The notes beneath the pieces were generated by a model. It was not told the DNA's origin. It was given only the letters and a program-made list of their open reading frames with translations, and did no database searches. Shown here one piece after another: positions 40,875 to 50,141 of a stretch of 64,000 nt of DNA (positions are counted from its first letter, which is position 1; each line of letters opens with the position of its first letter). Source of the DNA: Arthrobacter alpinus (GTDB taxonomy: Bacteria > Actinomycetota > Actinomycetes > Actinomycetales > Micrococcaceae); assembly GCF_001294625.1 (NCBI RefSeq), contig NZ_CP012677.1, positions 1,364,001-1,428,000 of the forward strand, in the 5' to 3' direction. The position numbers and the translations under genes are program-made.

Positions 40875-41768
40875 TTATGCCTCCGCCAGTCTCATGCCCG
40901 TATGGGGAAGCCCGACGGCGGCCAGCACCGCACGTTTGGCAATAACGGTGACCAGGTGGCGACGGTAGTCGGCGTCCCCGTTGAGGTCACTGACCGGTTC
41001 GGTGGCGTCGGCGGCGTGGGAGCAGGCTACCGCAATGGCATCGGCATCCAAGGCGCATCCTGCGAGTGCTTGTTCGGCGGAGGAAGCCCGCAACGGCGTG
41101 CTTGCCATATTCGTCAACCCCAGCCGGGCCTCGGCGATCACGCCTCCCTCCACCCTGACCATGGCGGCGACGGCCACGATTGACCACTGCTGGGACACGC
41201 GAGTGAACTTTTCATAGTGTGCACCCCAGCCGGTGTATTTCGGCACCAGGATGCTGGTGAGGATCTCACCTTCTCCAACCGCGGTGGTGAAGTACCCCCG
41301 GAAGAAGTCCGCCGCGTCCACGGTTCGGGTTCCGTTGGCGGAGGACAGCGTGAACGTTGCCCCGGCGGCCAGCACCGGGGCGGGCATGTCACCTGCCGGG
41401 TCGGCGTGGACCAGTGCCCCGCCAAAGGTGCCGCGGTGGCGGACCTGTGGGTCGGCCACGGTGGCGGCAGCCATCTGCAGCAGGGGCAGGTGCGCCGCCA
41501 GCAGGGGATCGGTGGCCATCACGTGGTGCGGCGTCATGGCACCTATGGTGAGGTGCGCGCCGTCGTCGGTTATACCGGAGAGCCCGGGGATCCGGCCCAG
41601 GTCGATGACAAGGGAGGGGTCGGCCATGCGCAGCTTCATGACCGGGATCAGGCTTTGGCCCCCGGCGAGCAGCTTCACCTCGTCCCCGGCCGAGCTGGCA
41701 GCGTCCAACAGGCCCAGCGCCTCCTGGACGGTGGTGGGCGCAGCGTAATCAAAGGCGCTCGGAATCAT
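40875..41768 (-). CDS. coxM: Molybdenum hydroxylase FAD subunit (CoxM-like)
   Basis: A 297-residue medium subunit with the two FAD pyrophosphate motifs LLAGGQSLIPVMKLR (about 34-48) and VADPQVRHRGTFGGALVHADPAGD (about 103-126, as AxxxVxxxGT...GG). It passes electrons from the iron-sulfur subunit to FAD and on to the acceptor. The ATG overlaps the coxL stop by four bases, giving translational coupling. Confidence 0.93.
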   Translation of the reverse strand: MIPSAFDYAAPTTVQEALGLLDAASSAGDEVKLLAGGQSLIPVMKLRMADPSLVIDLGRIPGLSGITDDGAHLTIGAMTPHHVMATDPLLAAHLPLLQMAAATVADPQVRHRGTFGGALVHADPAGDMPAPVLAAGATFTLSSANGTRTVDAADFFRGYFTTAVGEGEILTSILVPKYTGWGAHYEKFTRVSQQWSIVAVAAMVRVEGGVIAEARLGLTNMASTPLRASSAEQALAGCALDADAIAVACSHAADATEPVSDLNGDADYRRHLVTVIAKRAVLAAVGLPHTGMRLAEA

Positions 41769-44152
41769 TGCACTCCTTCAACGGTCTTGGCTTCCTGCAG
41801 GGCATGCCACACCCGCGACGGCGTACAAGGCATCTTGACGTCCTTCACACCCAGGTGGCGGATAGCGTCCAGCACCCCGTTAACGATGGCGGGGGTGGAG
41901 GCAATGGTGCCGGCCTCGCCCACGCCCTTGGCGCCCAGCTGGTTGCTGGTGGCCGGGGTCGTTGTGCGGGCCGTGATGTAGTGCGGCAGGTCCGGGGCGC
42001 TGGGGACGAGGTAGTCCACGAAAGAACCGGAGACCAGGGTCCCAGCGTCGTCATAGACCGCCTCCTCGTACAACGCCTGGGCGATGCCCTGGGCCAGGCC
42101 GCCATGCACCTGCCCCTCCACGAGCATGGGGTTGACCACCACCCCGATGTCGTCCACGCACACATACTTGAGCACGCTGACGGCGCCGGTTTCGGTGTCA
42201 ACCTCCATGGCCGCCAGGTGGGTGCCGTGCGGGTAGGAGAAGTTGACCGGGTCAAAGGTTGCTTCCGAGTCCAGGTTGGGCTCCACCCCCTCGGGCATGT
42301 TGTGGGCGGAGAACACGGCAAAAGCGATCTCGCCGAAGGAGGTTGAGTGTTCGGTGCCCTTGACGGTGAACGCGCCGCTGGCGAATTCGAGGTCGTCTTC
42401 GTTGGCCTCCATTAAGTGCGCGGCGATCACCTTGGCCTTTTCAATGACCTTGTCCGCCGCGGCCAGCACGGCCATGCCGCCCACTGTCAGGGACCGCGAG
42501 CCGTAGGTGTCCAGGCCGCGCTGGGAGACCTGGGTGTCGCCGTGGAGTACCTCGACGTTCTCAAACGGTACGCCCAGCCGGTCCGCGACGAGCTGGCTCC
42601 ACGCGGTTTCGTGGCCTTGCCCGTGCGCCGAGGAACCCGTCACCACCTCGACATTTCCGGTGGGCAACACCCGTACCTGGGCGTGTTCCCAGCCGCCGGC
42701 CGCATAGTTCAAGGAACCAAGCACCCGGGATGGGGCCAGCCCGCACATCTCCGTAAACGTGGAGACTCCGATACCCAGCTGCACGGTCTCCTTCGCGTCC
42801 CGCCGCCGCTTTTGTTCGGCCCGTAGCCCCTGGTAGTCAAACATCTCAACGGCCTTGGCTGTTGCGGCCTCGTAATTGCCGGTGTCGTACTCCAGCCCGG
42901 CCACTGTGGTGAAGGGGAACTCGCTGTGCTTAATCCAGTTCTTCTCACGCAGTTCCAGCGGGTCCATGTTCAGCTCGGTGGCCAGCTCGTCCATCATCCG
43001 CTCGATGGCGAAGGTGGCCTCAGGCCGGCCGGCACCTCGGTAAGCGTCGGTCCACGGCTTGTTGGTGAAGATGTTGTTGCATTCAAACCGGTAAGCCGGA
43101 AACTTGTAGATGGAGTTGTACATGAAGGCGCCCAGGACGGGGATGCCGGAGGTAATCAGCCCCAGATAAGCCCCCATGTCCGCTAGCAGGTTCACGTCCA
43201 GCCCGGTGACGATGCCCTCCTTCGTGGCGGAGATCTTCAGCCGCTGCACCTGCGCCCGCCCATGGTGTCCCACCTGCAGGGATTCACTGCGGGTCTCGGT
43301 GAATTTGCACGGCTTGCCCATGCGCCGGGCCGCCAGCACCGTGATGACTTCCTCCGGCGTCACCTGCAGCTTGCCGCCAAAACCGCCGCCGACGTCGGGG
43401 GCGATCACCCGGACCTTACTTTCGGGAATGCCCAAGGTTAGGGCCAGCATGAGGCGTAGGATGTGCGGAATTTGGGTGGCACTCCACATGGTGATCTGCT
43501 CACCCGTGGGGTCAACCACCGTGGAACGCGGTTCCATGAACGCCGGGATGAGGCGCTGCTGGTACAGGGTGCGCTCCACCACCACGTCTGAGTTCAGCAG
43601 GGCGTCCGCTATGGAGCTACCCGTTCCGGCCTCGGCCGAGTCAAAAACCCACGTGGCCGACTTGTTCGACGCCAGCGTGGTGTGCGCCAGGACATTGTCC
43701 GTGAGAGCCTCCTCCAGGTCCATGACCACGGCAAGTTCCTCATAGTCCACGTCCACTAGTTCGACGGCGTCCCGGGCTGCGGCCACGCTGCGGGCGATGA
43801 CGACTGCCACGATCTCCCCGGAAAACGCCACCTCTTCAACCGCGATGGCCGGATGGTTCGGAGCCTTCTGGTCCGGGGTGACGGGCCAGGCGTTGGGCAG
43901 TGAACCTTGCTCATCCGCGACGTCTGCCCCCGTCAGCACGGCGAAGACACCAGGAGAGGCCTTCGCGGCGGAGACGTCAATGGCGGTGATCTTGGCGTGT
44001 GCATAGGGGCTGCGCACCATGGCCAAGTGAAGCATGCCCGGCAGGACCATGTTGTCGGTGTAACGGGAGCGGCCCGTGATCAGGTGCGCATCCTCCTTGC
44101 GCAGCCGGGCCTTGCCGATCTCGGCGCCGCCGCGCTCAACCGTGGCGGTCAT
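41765..44152 (-). CDS. coxL: Molybdenum hydroxylase large subunit, form II CoxL-like
   Basis: A 795-residue molybdopterin-cytosine-dinucleotide-type subunit. Cofactor-binding motifs include DVGGGFGGK and [13 protein letters not shown], and the catalytic glutamate lies in GAKGVGEAG near the C-terminus. The active-site loop reads AYRGAGR. That is the form II signature, not the AYxCSFR of verified form I CO dehydrogenases, so CO oxidation is possible but unproven; another aldehyde or N-heterocycle could be the real substrate. It overlaps coxS upstream and coxM downstream by four bases each. Confidence 0.93.
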   Translation of the reverse strand: MTATVERGGAEIGKARLRKEDAHLITGRSRYTDNMVLPGMLHLAMVRSPYAHAKITAIDVSAAKASPGVFAVLTGADVADEQGSLPNAWPVTPDQKAPNHPAIAVEEVAFSGEIVAVVIARSVAAARDAVELVDVDYEELAVVMDLEEALTDNVLAHTTLASNKSATWVFDSAEAGTGSSIADALLNSDVVVERTLYQQRLIPAFMEPRSTVVDPTGEQITMWSATQIPHILRLMLALTLGIPESKVRVIAPDVGGGFGGKLQVTPEEVITVLAARRMGKPCKFTETRSESLQVGHHGRAQVQRLKISATKEGIVTGLDVNLLADMGAYLGLITSGIPVLGAFMYNSIYKFPAYRFECNNIFTNKPWTDAYRGAGRPEATFAIERMMDELATELNMDPLELREKNWIKHSEFPFTTVAGLEYDTGNYEAATAKAVEMFDYQGLRAEQKRRRDAKETVQLGIGVSTFTEMCGLAPSRVLGSLNYAAGGWEHAQVRVLPTGNVEVVTGSSAHGQGHETAWSQLVADRLGVPFENVEVLHGDTQVSQRGLDTYGSRSLTVGGMAVLAAADKVIEKAKVIAAHLMEANEDDLEFASGAFTVKGTEHSTSFGEIAFAVFSAHNMPEGVEPNLDSEATFDPVNFSYPHGTHLAAMEVDTETGAVSVLKYVCVDDIGVVVNPMLVEGQVHGGLAQGIAQALYEEAVYDDAGTLVSGSFVDYLVPSAPDLPHYITARTTTPATSNQLGAKGVGEAGTIASTPAIVNGVLDAIRHLGVKDVKMPCTPSRVWHALQEAKTVEGVQ

Positions 44153-44685
44153 GACACACCCGCCCTCTGGTCTTCAACCAGATCAACGTTGGCGGAGATA
44201 CCGCTGTCATTGTATTGGACGCCGTCGGCTACGCTCTTCACAGCGGCCACAATGTTCTGATAGCCGGTGCAGCGGCACAGATTTCCTTCCAGGCCGTCCC
44301 GGATTTCGGTCTCGGTGGGGTGCGGGTTCTCTTTCAGCAGCGACGCGGACTGCATGATCATCCCAGGGGTGCAGAATCCGCATTGCAGGGCGTGACACTG
44401 GTGGAAGGCTTCCTGGAGCGGGGCAAGCTTGCCGTTCTGTGCCATGCCCTCGATGGTGGTGACCTGGTGCCCGTCCGCCTGGACCGCGAACATGGTGCAC
44501 GACTTCACGCTCACCCCATCCAGGTGGACGGTGCACGCCCCGCAGTTCGTGGTGTCGCAGCCAATGAGGGTGCCGGTCTTGCCCAGTCGCTCACGGAGGT
44601 ACTGGACCAGCAAAAGTCTTGGTTCGACGTCGTCCGTGTACGTGACGCCGTCCACGTCCACGGTGATTGTCTTGGAACTCGCCAT
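44149..44685 (-). CDS. coxS: Molybdenum hydroxylase iron-sulfur subunit (CoxS-like)
   Basis: A 178-residue subunit with two [2Fe-2S] clusters. The plant-ferredoxin-type N-terminal cluster is ligated within [18 protein letters not shown] plus a later KSC. The C-terminal four-helix cluster lies in [12 protein letters not shown] and [10 protein letters not shown]. It relays electrons from the Mo centre to FAD. The stop overlaps the coxL start. The order S-L-M is the one usual for form II operons (form I operons are M-S-L), which agrees with the active-site motif. Confidence 0.93.
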   Translation of the reverse strand: MASSKTITVDVDGVTYTDDVEPRLLLVQYLRERLGKTGTLIGCDTTNCGACTVHLDGVSVKSCTMFAVQADGHQVTTIEGMAQNGKLAPLQEAFHQCHALQCGFCTPGMIMQSASLLKENPHPTETEIRDGLEGNLCRCTGYQNIVAAVKSVADGVQYNDSGISANVDLVEDQRAGVS

Positions 44686-44775
44686 TGAGATCTCCTTAAA
44701 ACATATGGCAGACGCTCTTGACTGCCCGACTCCAGCCTTGATGTGTCATACGCTACATCAGCCGTTGATGGATTG

Positions 44776-45915
44776 TTAGGGGCTCGGGGCATCGGTCAGG
44801 GGGTCGTGGTGGATGCGCACATCCATATGGCTCAGCCGGGTTCCGCGCCCGCCCCAGCGCAGGGAGATGATCTCCGCGGCAATGGAAACAGCCGTCTCCT
44901 CCGGTGTGCGTGAGCCCAGATCCAGGCCGATGGGACTGGAGAGGCGTTGGAGTTCTTCCTTCATCAGCCCGGCCTCACGCAGCCTTGCCATCCGGTCGTC
45001 ATGGGTACGCCGCGAACCCATGGCCCCGATATAGGCGACGTCGTGGCGCAGTGCCACCTCCAGCAGCGGTACGTCGAACTTGGGGTCGTGGGTGAGAACG
45101 CAGATCACGGTGCGGGGGTCCACAGCCCCGGCGTCGATCTGGGCCTGCAGGTACCTGTGCGGCCACTCCACCACCACCTCGTCGGCCACGGGGAACCTAG
45201 CTTTCGTGGCGAACACCGCGCGGGCGTCGCACACCGTGACCCTGTACCCCAGGAAGCTGCCCTGCCGTGCGACGGCGGCGGCAAAGTCGATGGCGCCAAA
45301 CACCAGCATGCGCGGTTGAGGGGCAAAGCTGATGACGAACACGCGCATGCCGTCCCCGCGGCGTTCCCCGTCTGGACCGTACATCAAGGTGGTGTTCCGT
45401 CCGGCAGCCAAAAGCCCCTTGGTGTCGTCGCTGACGGCGTGATCCGCCCTTTCGCTGCCCAGCGTTCCCTCAAAGCCGTCGGGGCGGACCACCAGGTGCC
45501 TGCCCAGCCAGGAGCGGTCGGGGTGTTCGATCACCGTCACGATCGCCACCGGATTGCCGGCGTCGACGTCGTCGCAAACGCCCTGCAACTGCGGGAAGCT
45601 CGCCTGCGAGACGGCTTCGACAAACACGTCCAGGATGCCCCCGCAGGTCAGCCCCACCTCGAAGGCGTCGTTGTCGCTGATGCCATAGCGTTGCAGCACA
45701 GGGGTGCCGTCCTGCACCACGGCGGTGGCCAGCTCGTACAGGGCTCCCTCCACGCAGCCGCCCGACACCGAACCCACCGCCCGGCCATCGGCGTCGACCA
45801 TCATTGAGGCACCAGCAGGCCGCGGCGCTGACTTGAACGTGCGCACCACGGTGCCTAGCCCCACGGTGTGCCCGGCTGCGACGGCGGACACCAGATCCTT
45901 CAACACCTCACGCAT
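44776..45915 (-). CDS. XdhC/CoxI-family molybdenum cofactor sulfuration protein
   Basis: A 379-residue accessory protein. The N-terminal XdhC domain carries APRPAGASMMV and GSVSGGCVEGAL. The C-terminal Rossmann part has MLVFGAIDFAAAVARQGS, VTVCDARAVFA and YIGAMGSRRTHDDR. Relatives bind and protect the molybdenum cofactor and present it for sulfuration before insertion into the hydroxylase. It overlaps the VWA gene stop by eight bases and lies 90 bases before coxS. Confidence 0.92.
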   Translation of the reverse strand: MREVLKDLVSAVAAGHTVGLGTVVRTFKSAPRPAGASMMVDADGRAVGSVSGGCVEGALYELATAVVQDGTPVLQRYGISDNDAFEVGLTCGGILDVFVEAVSQASFPQLQGVCDDVDAGNPVAIVTVIEHPDRSWLGRHLVVRPDGFEGTLGSERADHAVSDDTKGLLAAGRNTTLMYGPDGERRGDGMRVFVISFAPQPRMLVFGAIDFAAAVARQGSFLGYRVTVCDARAVFATKARFPVADEVVVEWPHRYLQAQIDAGAVDPRTVICVLTHDPKFDVPLLEVALRHDVAYIGAMGSRRTHDDRMARLREAGLMKEELQRLSSPIGLDLGSRTPEETAVSIAAEIISLRWGGRGTRLSHMDVRIHHDPLTDAPSP

Positions 45916-47077
45916 TGCGCACCACTTCCAACAAGTCCTCGAAGCTCTTCATCGAATGTCCCCCCACAAAATAGTCAACGTGCCCCAGCACTGCCTTGAT
46001 TCCCTGTTGCACCGGCTCATACCCTGCCTTGCCCCGGTGCGGGTTGGACCAGATGATCCGCCGAGCCACATGATGCAGGCTCTGCACCGCCTGCCCCAGC
46101 AGGGCCGGATCCCCGCGTTCCCAGCCGTCACTGGCAATCACTACGACGGCGCCACGCACCACCGAGTGCTGCCCCCACCGGTTGTTGAAGGCGCCCAACA
46201 CCTCGCCCAGGCGGGTGCCACCGGACCAGTCGGGCACGGTGCGCCCCGCCTGTGCCAGGGCTTCCTCCGGGTCGTGGGCCAAGAGCGCGCCCGTCACCCT
46301 TGTCAGTCGGGTGCCCAGGGTGAAAACCTCCACCTGGCGTGGGGCCTGTGCCAGCACCCGGTGCGCCAGGCGCAACAGGCTGTCCGCATAAGGGGCCATG
46401 GACCCTGAAACGTCGATCAGCCACACCACCTGACGCGGCTTCCGCGGCGCCTTGCTGCGGCGCAACGGCCCCGGTTCACCGCCGCGCCGCAGCTGGTCGC
46501 GCAACGTGCGCACCCGGTCAATCTCTCCGTGAGGGTCAAGTTTTCGCCTGCGGCTGGGGCGGCTGGGCAGGCGCACAACCAGATCTTCGAACATGTGGTT
46601 GAGTAACGTGCGATCAGTGGCGTCAAGGGTGGCAATGTCACGGTGGCGCAGCAGTTCGCGCCTGCTGGAGATGGCATTCACCGTCTCTTGGGCGCCGTCG
46701 GAGGTGCCGGCGTCGTTCTCCAGCGAGGCCTGGCTGACGGTGGTGGAGGCAGTGTCCTGGCGTTCGGTGGTGGAGTGGACGGGGGCAAACCATGCCTCAA
46801 AGGTTCGCTGGTAGGGGCCCAATTCGTCGGGAGAGGAGCATAGGGTGCCCCGGCCGGCCCAAAACACGTTGTGGCGGTCCATGGCAGAGCGGGCCGTGGA
46901 CAGCCGGACCACCGCCTCGACAAAGGTGCGGGCCCGCTCCGGGTTGACCTTAACCCCGGCGGCCCGCACGGCACTGGCAAACGCCAACAGGATTTCCTCT
47001 GCGCCGTGTGCCGGAACGCCCGCGAGCGCGGTGTATCCCGTGTCCGCGGTGTGCCCGGATGTGCCTGCCTCAGCCAT
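45908..47077 (-). CDS. coxE: VWA-domain protein, CoxE-like
   Basis: A 389-residue protein with a C-terminal von Willebrand A domain holding the MIDAS motif VVWLIDVSGSMAP, and later VVIASDGWERGD. CoxE works with the CoxD AAA+ ATPase to mature the bimetallic or Mo active site in CO dehydrogenases. It begins three bases after the MoxR-type gene stop. Confidence 0.9.
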   Translation of the reverse strand: MAEAGTSGHTADTGYTALAGVPAHGAEEILLAFASAVRAAGVKVNPERARTFVEAVVRLSTARSAMDRHNVFWAGRGTLCSSPDELGPYQRTFEAWFAPVHSTTERQDTASTTVSQASLENDAGTSDGAQETVNAISSRRELLRHRDIATLDATDRTLLNHMFEDLVVRLPSRPSRRRKLDPHGEIDRVRTLRDQLRRGGEPGPLRRSKAPRKPRQVVWLIDVSGSMAPYADSLLRLAHRVLAQAPRQVEVFTLGTRLTRVTGALLAHDPEEALAQAGRTVPDWSGGTRLGEVLGAFNNRWGQHSVVRGAVVVIASDGWERGDPALLGQAVQSLHHVARRIIWSNPHRGKAGYEPVQQGIKAVLGHVDYFVGGHSMKSFEDLLEVVRNA

Positions 47078-47080
47078 GTC

Positions 47081-47965
47081 TCAACCCAACATCCGGGCCA
47101 GGGCTGCCGTGACCCGCTCGGTGTCCTCACGGTACTTGCACAGGGCGCCGATGCTGGCCGCGGCGGAGGCCAGGTCCAGTTCGGCGCAGCCCAGCTGGTG
47201 CAGGGCCCGGGCCCAGTCCAGGGTTTCGGCAACGCCTGGCGGCTTGAGAATGCCGTCGGTGGCGCGGATCTGTTGGACCACATTGACCACCTGATGGGCC
47301 AGTAGCTCCGGCACCTGCGGCAGGCGGGTGCGCAGGATTTCAACCTCGCGGGCCAGTCCAGGGTGGTCGATCCAGTGGTACAGGCACCGCCGTTTCAGGG
47401 CGTCGTGCAAGTCCCTGGTCCTGTTGGAGGTCAGCACGACGATGGGCGCAGTCACGGCCGTGACCGTCCCAAACTCGGGGATGGAGACTTGGTAGGTGGA
47501 GAGTACCTCCAACAGGAACGCCTCAAATTCGTCGTCCGCCCTGTCAATCTCATCGATCAGCAACACTGCCGGACTTTGCTGGAGCGCCTTCAGGATGGGA
47601 CGGGCCAGCAGGAACCGCTTGTCATACAGTGAGCTTTCCAGCGCTTGAACACTCAGCCCGCTGCCGCCGCCAGCCTCAATGCTTCGCAGATGCAGGATCT
47701 GCGCGGTGAAATCCCAGTCGTAAAGCGCCTGCGAAGCGTCGATTCCCTCATAGCACTGCAGCCTGATCAGCGGCAGCCCAAACGCCTCCGCCAGTGCCTG
47801 CGCGAGAGCCGTCTTACCCGTGCCCGGCTCGCCCTCCAACAGCAGCGGGCGCTCCATACCCAGGGCCAAATAGGCAATGGTGGCCAGGCCGTCGTCGGCC
47901 AGATAGCCGGTGGAAGCCAGCATGGCGGATAGGGCTGCCGCGGAATCGATCGACGTCTTCGTCAT
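47081..47965 (-). CDS. coxD: MoxR-type AAA+ ATPase, CoxD-like
   Basis: A 294-residue AAA+ ATPase with Walker A LLEGEPGTGKTAL (about 39-51), Walker B VLLIDEIDRADDEFE, sensor 1 VVLTSNRTRD and an arginine-finger region. It is the first gene of the hydroxylase operon, with TATGCT six bases before ATG 47965, so the operon transcript seems to be leaderless. CoxD-like ATPases act as chaperones in active-site assembly, in concert with the VWA protein. Confidence 0.92.
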   Translation of the reverse strand: MTKTSIDSAAALSAMLASTGYLADDGLATIAYLALGMERPLLLEGEPGTGKTALAQALAEAFGLPLIRLQCYEGIDASQALYDWDFTAQILHLRSIEAGGGSGLSVQALESSLYDKRFLLARPILKALQQSPAVLLIDEIDRADDEFEAFLLEVLSTYQVSIPEFGTVTAVTAPIVVLTSNRTRDLHDALKRRCLYHWIDHPGLAREVEILRTRLPQVPELLAHQVVNVVQQIRATDGILKPPGVAETLDWARALHQLGCAELDLASAAASIGALCKYREDTERVTAALARMLG

Positions 47966-48023
47966 GGCACCAGCATAGGGCCATGTGTGATCCGCAACAT
48001 GAAGATTGGGCCTTGGCCGGTTT

Positions 48024-48225
48024 TCATCGGGAGCGGCCGATCAATTCCTACATGACATGGTTGGTGCCGCCAAAGATCTGCAGGCATCTATCAACCACGA
48101 CCACGTGGATATCGGTGCTCCACAAGCATCGTGTCGGCCAGCACTTGGGTTTTGCATTCCGCGAGCACAAACCTGGTGTTTTGGAAGTCCATGACGGGCT
48201 TGCCAAACGGCGTGTGCCGACAAAG
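48024..48225 (-). pseudogene. Acyl-CoA dehydrogenase C-terminal remnant with internal deletion
   Basis: A minus-strand fragment reads FGKPVMDFQNTRFVLAEC, then LADTMLVEH. After a frame change come VVDRCLQIFGGTNHVM, a stop codon where lysine is normal, and ELIGRS. In intact acyl-CoA dehydrogenases the piece between IFGG and TNxVMKELI spans about 25 residues and itself ends in YGG. Its exact absence points to a deletion between the two GG motifs. Most of the gene upstream is missing too. Confidence 0.75.
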
Positions 48226-48229
48226 CTCT

Positions 48230-48890
48230 TCAGGACATTGGCGCTCGAGGACGTTGACGCCGGTGACGCCGGGAGCATCGGCGGCGAGGGCGGCCGGTAG
48301 CGGAACCGCGCCAATGCCGGCGTCGAGCCTGGGGTAGAAGAAGAAGGGGACCGAGTACTTGTCCGCCCACGCAATCCTGCAGCAAACGCGTCACGAAGCC
48401 GTAGTCGGCCGGTGAGCCCACTCCCTACGTTCGCACCTCGGGCAGGTCCAGGGCCACACTGATGGCAGTCAGCAACAAACGTCCCGTATCCGCCACCTAC
48501 CCGGCCCACGCCGATGCCGTCCGTTCAAGTTCTGGGTAGGAGGCCAGCCACTCGTTGTGTCCTTGCCGGCGCCAGTAAAGTCTTTCCGCTGGGACCACCG
48601 GCACCGCTGGCACCACCGGCACCGCCGGGACTCTGTCCGCTGGCACGGCGGAGGCGGGGTCGCGGTGGAACTGTGCGGAGGTGTGTTTGCCCAGGGCCAG
48701 GCGTTCTTCCAGCAGCAGCGCGAAAAAGCCTGCCACAGAGTCGAGGAGGTCTTGCGCCTGGCCCGGTACTGCCCCGTATTTGATGATCCGGAAGAAGCCC
48801 ACGTTGTGTGCGGCGTCCCTCAGAATGTCGATGAAGTCGTTGCTTCGCGACAGGGCCGGGTGTGGCTCTCCCGCGGAGCACAGGCCAACT
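48230..48890 (-). pseudogene. Isopenicillin-N-synthase-like Fe(II)/2-oxoglutarate oxygenase remnant
   Basis: The 5' part gives LAVGLCSAGEP, then IDILRDAAHNVGFFRIIKYGA and LLDSVAGFFALLLEERLALG, the N-terminal signature of the family. Later frames supply LLTAISVALDLPEV and PADYGFVTRLLQD, then DKYSVPFFFYPRLDAGIGAVP and DAPGVTG near the end. The centre, including the iron-binding HxD, is gone and frames change several times. The relic lies between the acyl-CoA dehydrogenase relic and the alkene reductase gene. Confidence 0.65.
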
Positions 48891-48891
48891 G

Positions 48892-49959
48892 CTAGTTCTT
48901 CCAGAAGGGGTAATCCGTGTACCCCACGGCCCCTTCCGTGTAGAACGTTGCATGGTCTGGTTCGTTCAGGGGCAGGTCCTGCTCCCACCGGTGCGCCAGA
49001 TCAGGGTTGGCGAGGGCCGGGCGCCCTACCACCACGGCGTCTGCCCAGCCCATCACGGCCTGCGCGTCCTTGAGACTGGTGATCGTGCCAAAGCCGGTGT
49101 TGATCAGGACCGGGCCGCCAAAGCGGTTGCACAAGTGCTGGACCAGTACGCCTGACGGTTCCTTATGCAGGATACTCAGCCCTGCCAACCCCAGCGGTGC
49201 AATCCCGTCGGCAAGGGCCGAGTACGTCTCCAGCGTGTCGGTGGGGTCGGTTTCAAGGGCGCCTTGGACATTGTGTTCAGGGGAGATGCGCAACCACGTC
49301 CTGCCAGCGCCAATCGCCTCCACCACGGCGGCTGTGGTTTCGATGACGAAGCGGGCTCGGTTCGCGGGACTGCCACCATAGGCGTCGTCGCGCTGATTGG
49401 AGGACGGGGCAAGGAATTCATGCAGCAGGTATCCATTGGCACCGTGCAGTTCGACGCCGTCGAATCCGGCCGCGATCGCGTTGCGTGACCCTTGGACAAA
49501 TTCCTCAATGATCTCTGGCAGTTCCGCCAGATCAAGTGCCCGAGGCACCGGATAAGGCAGCTTTCCGGCGTAGGTCCGGGTGAATCCGTCAATGGCAAGG
49601 GCGCTGGGAGCGAGAACTGTACGTCCACCATTTGTCTCTTGGTGGGTGACACGGCCCGAGTGCATGACCTGGGCGATAATGAGCCCGCCGTCGGCATGCA
49701 CCGCGTCAGTAACCCTCTTCCAACCGGCAATCTGGGCTTCGGTTACCAGCCCGGGCTGCCTGACGAAGGCCTGCCCGGCAAAGCTGGGGTAAGTGCCTTC
49801 GGAAACGAGCATCCCCATGGATGCCCGCTGCCTGTAGTACTCGACCACGATGTCCCCGGGAACGCCGTCCAATCCGGAGCGCGAGCGGGTGAGCGGGGCC
49901 ATGACCAGGCGGTTTGGCAGGGTTAGTTCGCCAAGGGTGACGGGGGAAAACAAATTCAA
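48892..49959 (-). CDS. Alkene reductase, Old Yellow Enzyme family (NemA-like)
   Basis: A 355-residue FMN-dependent ene-reductase of the classical OYE group. Motifs: MAPLTRSRS at the FMN site, IIAQVMHSGRVTH, VELHGANGYLLHEFLAP with the active-site His/Asn pair, and NTGFGTITSLKDAQ. TTG 49959 is preferred because GGAG lies six bases upstream; TTG 49971 would add four residues. Enzymes like NemA reduce maleimides, nitro-esters and other electrophiles. It is the second OYE in the window and differs clearly from the YqjM-like one at 11071. Confidence 0.93.
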   Translation of the reverse strand: MNLFSPVTLGELTLPNRLVMAPLTRSRSGLDGVPGDIVVEYYRQRASMGMLVSEGTYPSFAGQAFVRQPGLVTEAQIAGWKRVTDAVHADGGLIIAQVMHSGRVTHQETNGGRTVLAPSALAIDGFTRTYAGKLPYPVPRALDLAELPEIIEEFVQGSRNAIAAGFDGVELHGANGYLLHEFLAPSSNQRDDAYGGSPANRARFVIETTAAVVEAIGAGRTWLRISPEHNVQGALETDPTDTLETYSALADGIAPLGLAGLSILHKEPSGVLVQHLCNRFGGPVLINTGFGTITSLKDAQAVMGWADAVVVGRPALANPDLAHRWEQDLPLNEPDHATFYTEGAVGYTDYPFWKN

Positions 49960-50141
49960 GGAGATCTCCAAAAGAACAGGGGTTGGTATTTACTTTTTGT
50001 CAACGCCCGGAGAGCGCTGAGCTATTCCCTGCCGCGTGTCGCCTGGGTGCCTGGCCCGTGGTGAAAGGGCCCTCGGGTGGCTGGTCTGTGCTTGGAGGGC
50101 TTGCCTGGGTGCCGGGCCTGTGTTGTGGGGGAGGGTGCTTG

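Noticed and set aside
41765..44152. Verified CO dehydrogenase (form I)
   Set aside because: The active-site loop is AYRGAGR, lacking the cysteine of AYxCSFR, so only a form II assignment is justified.
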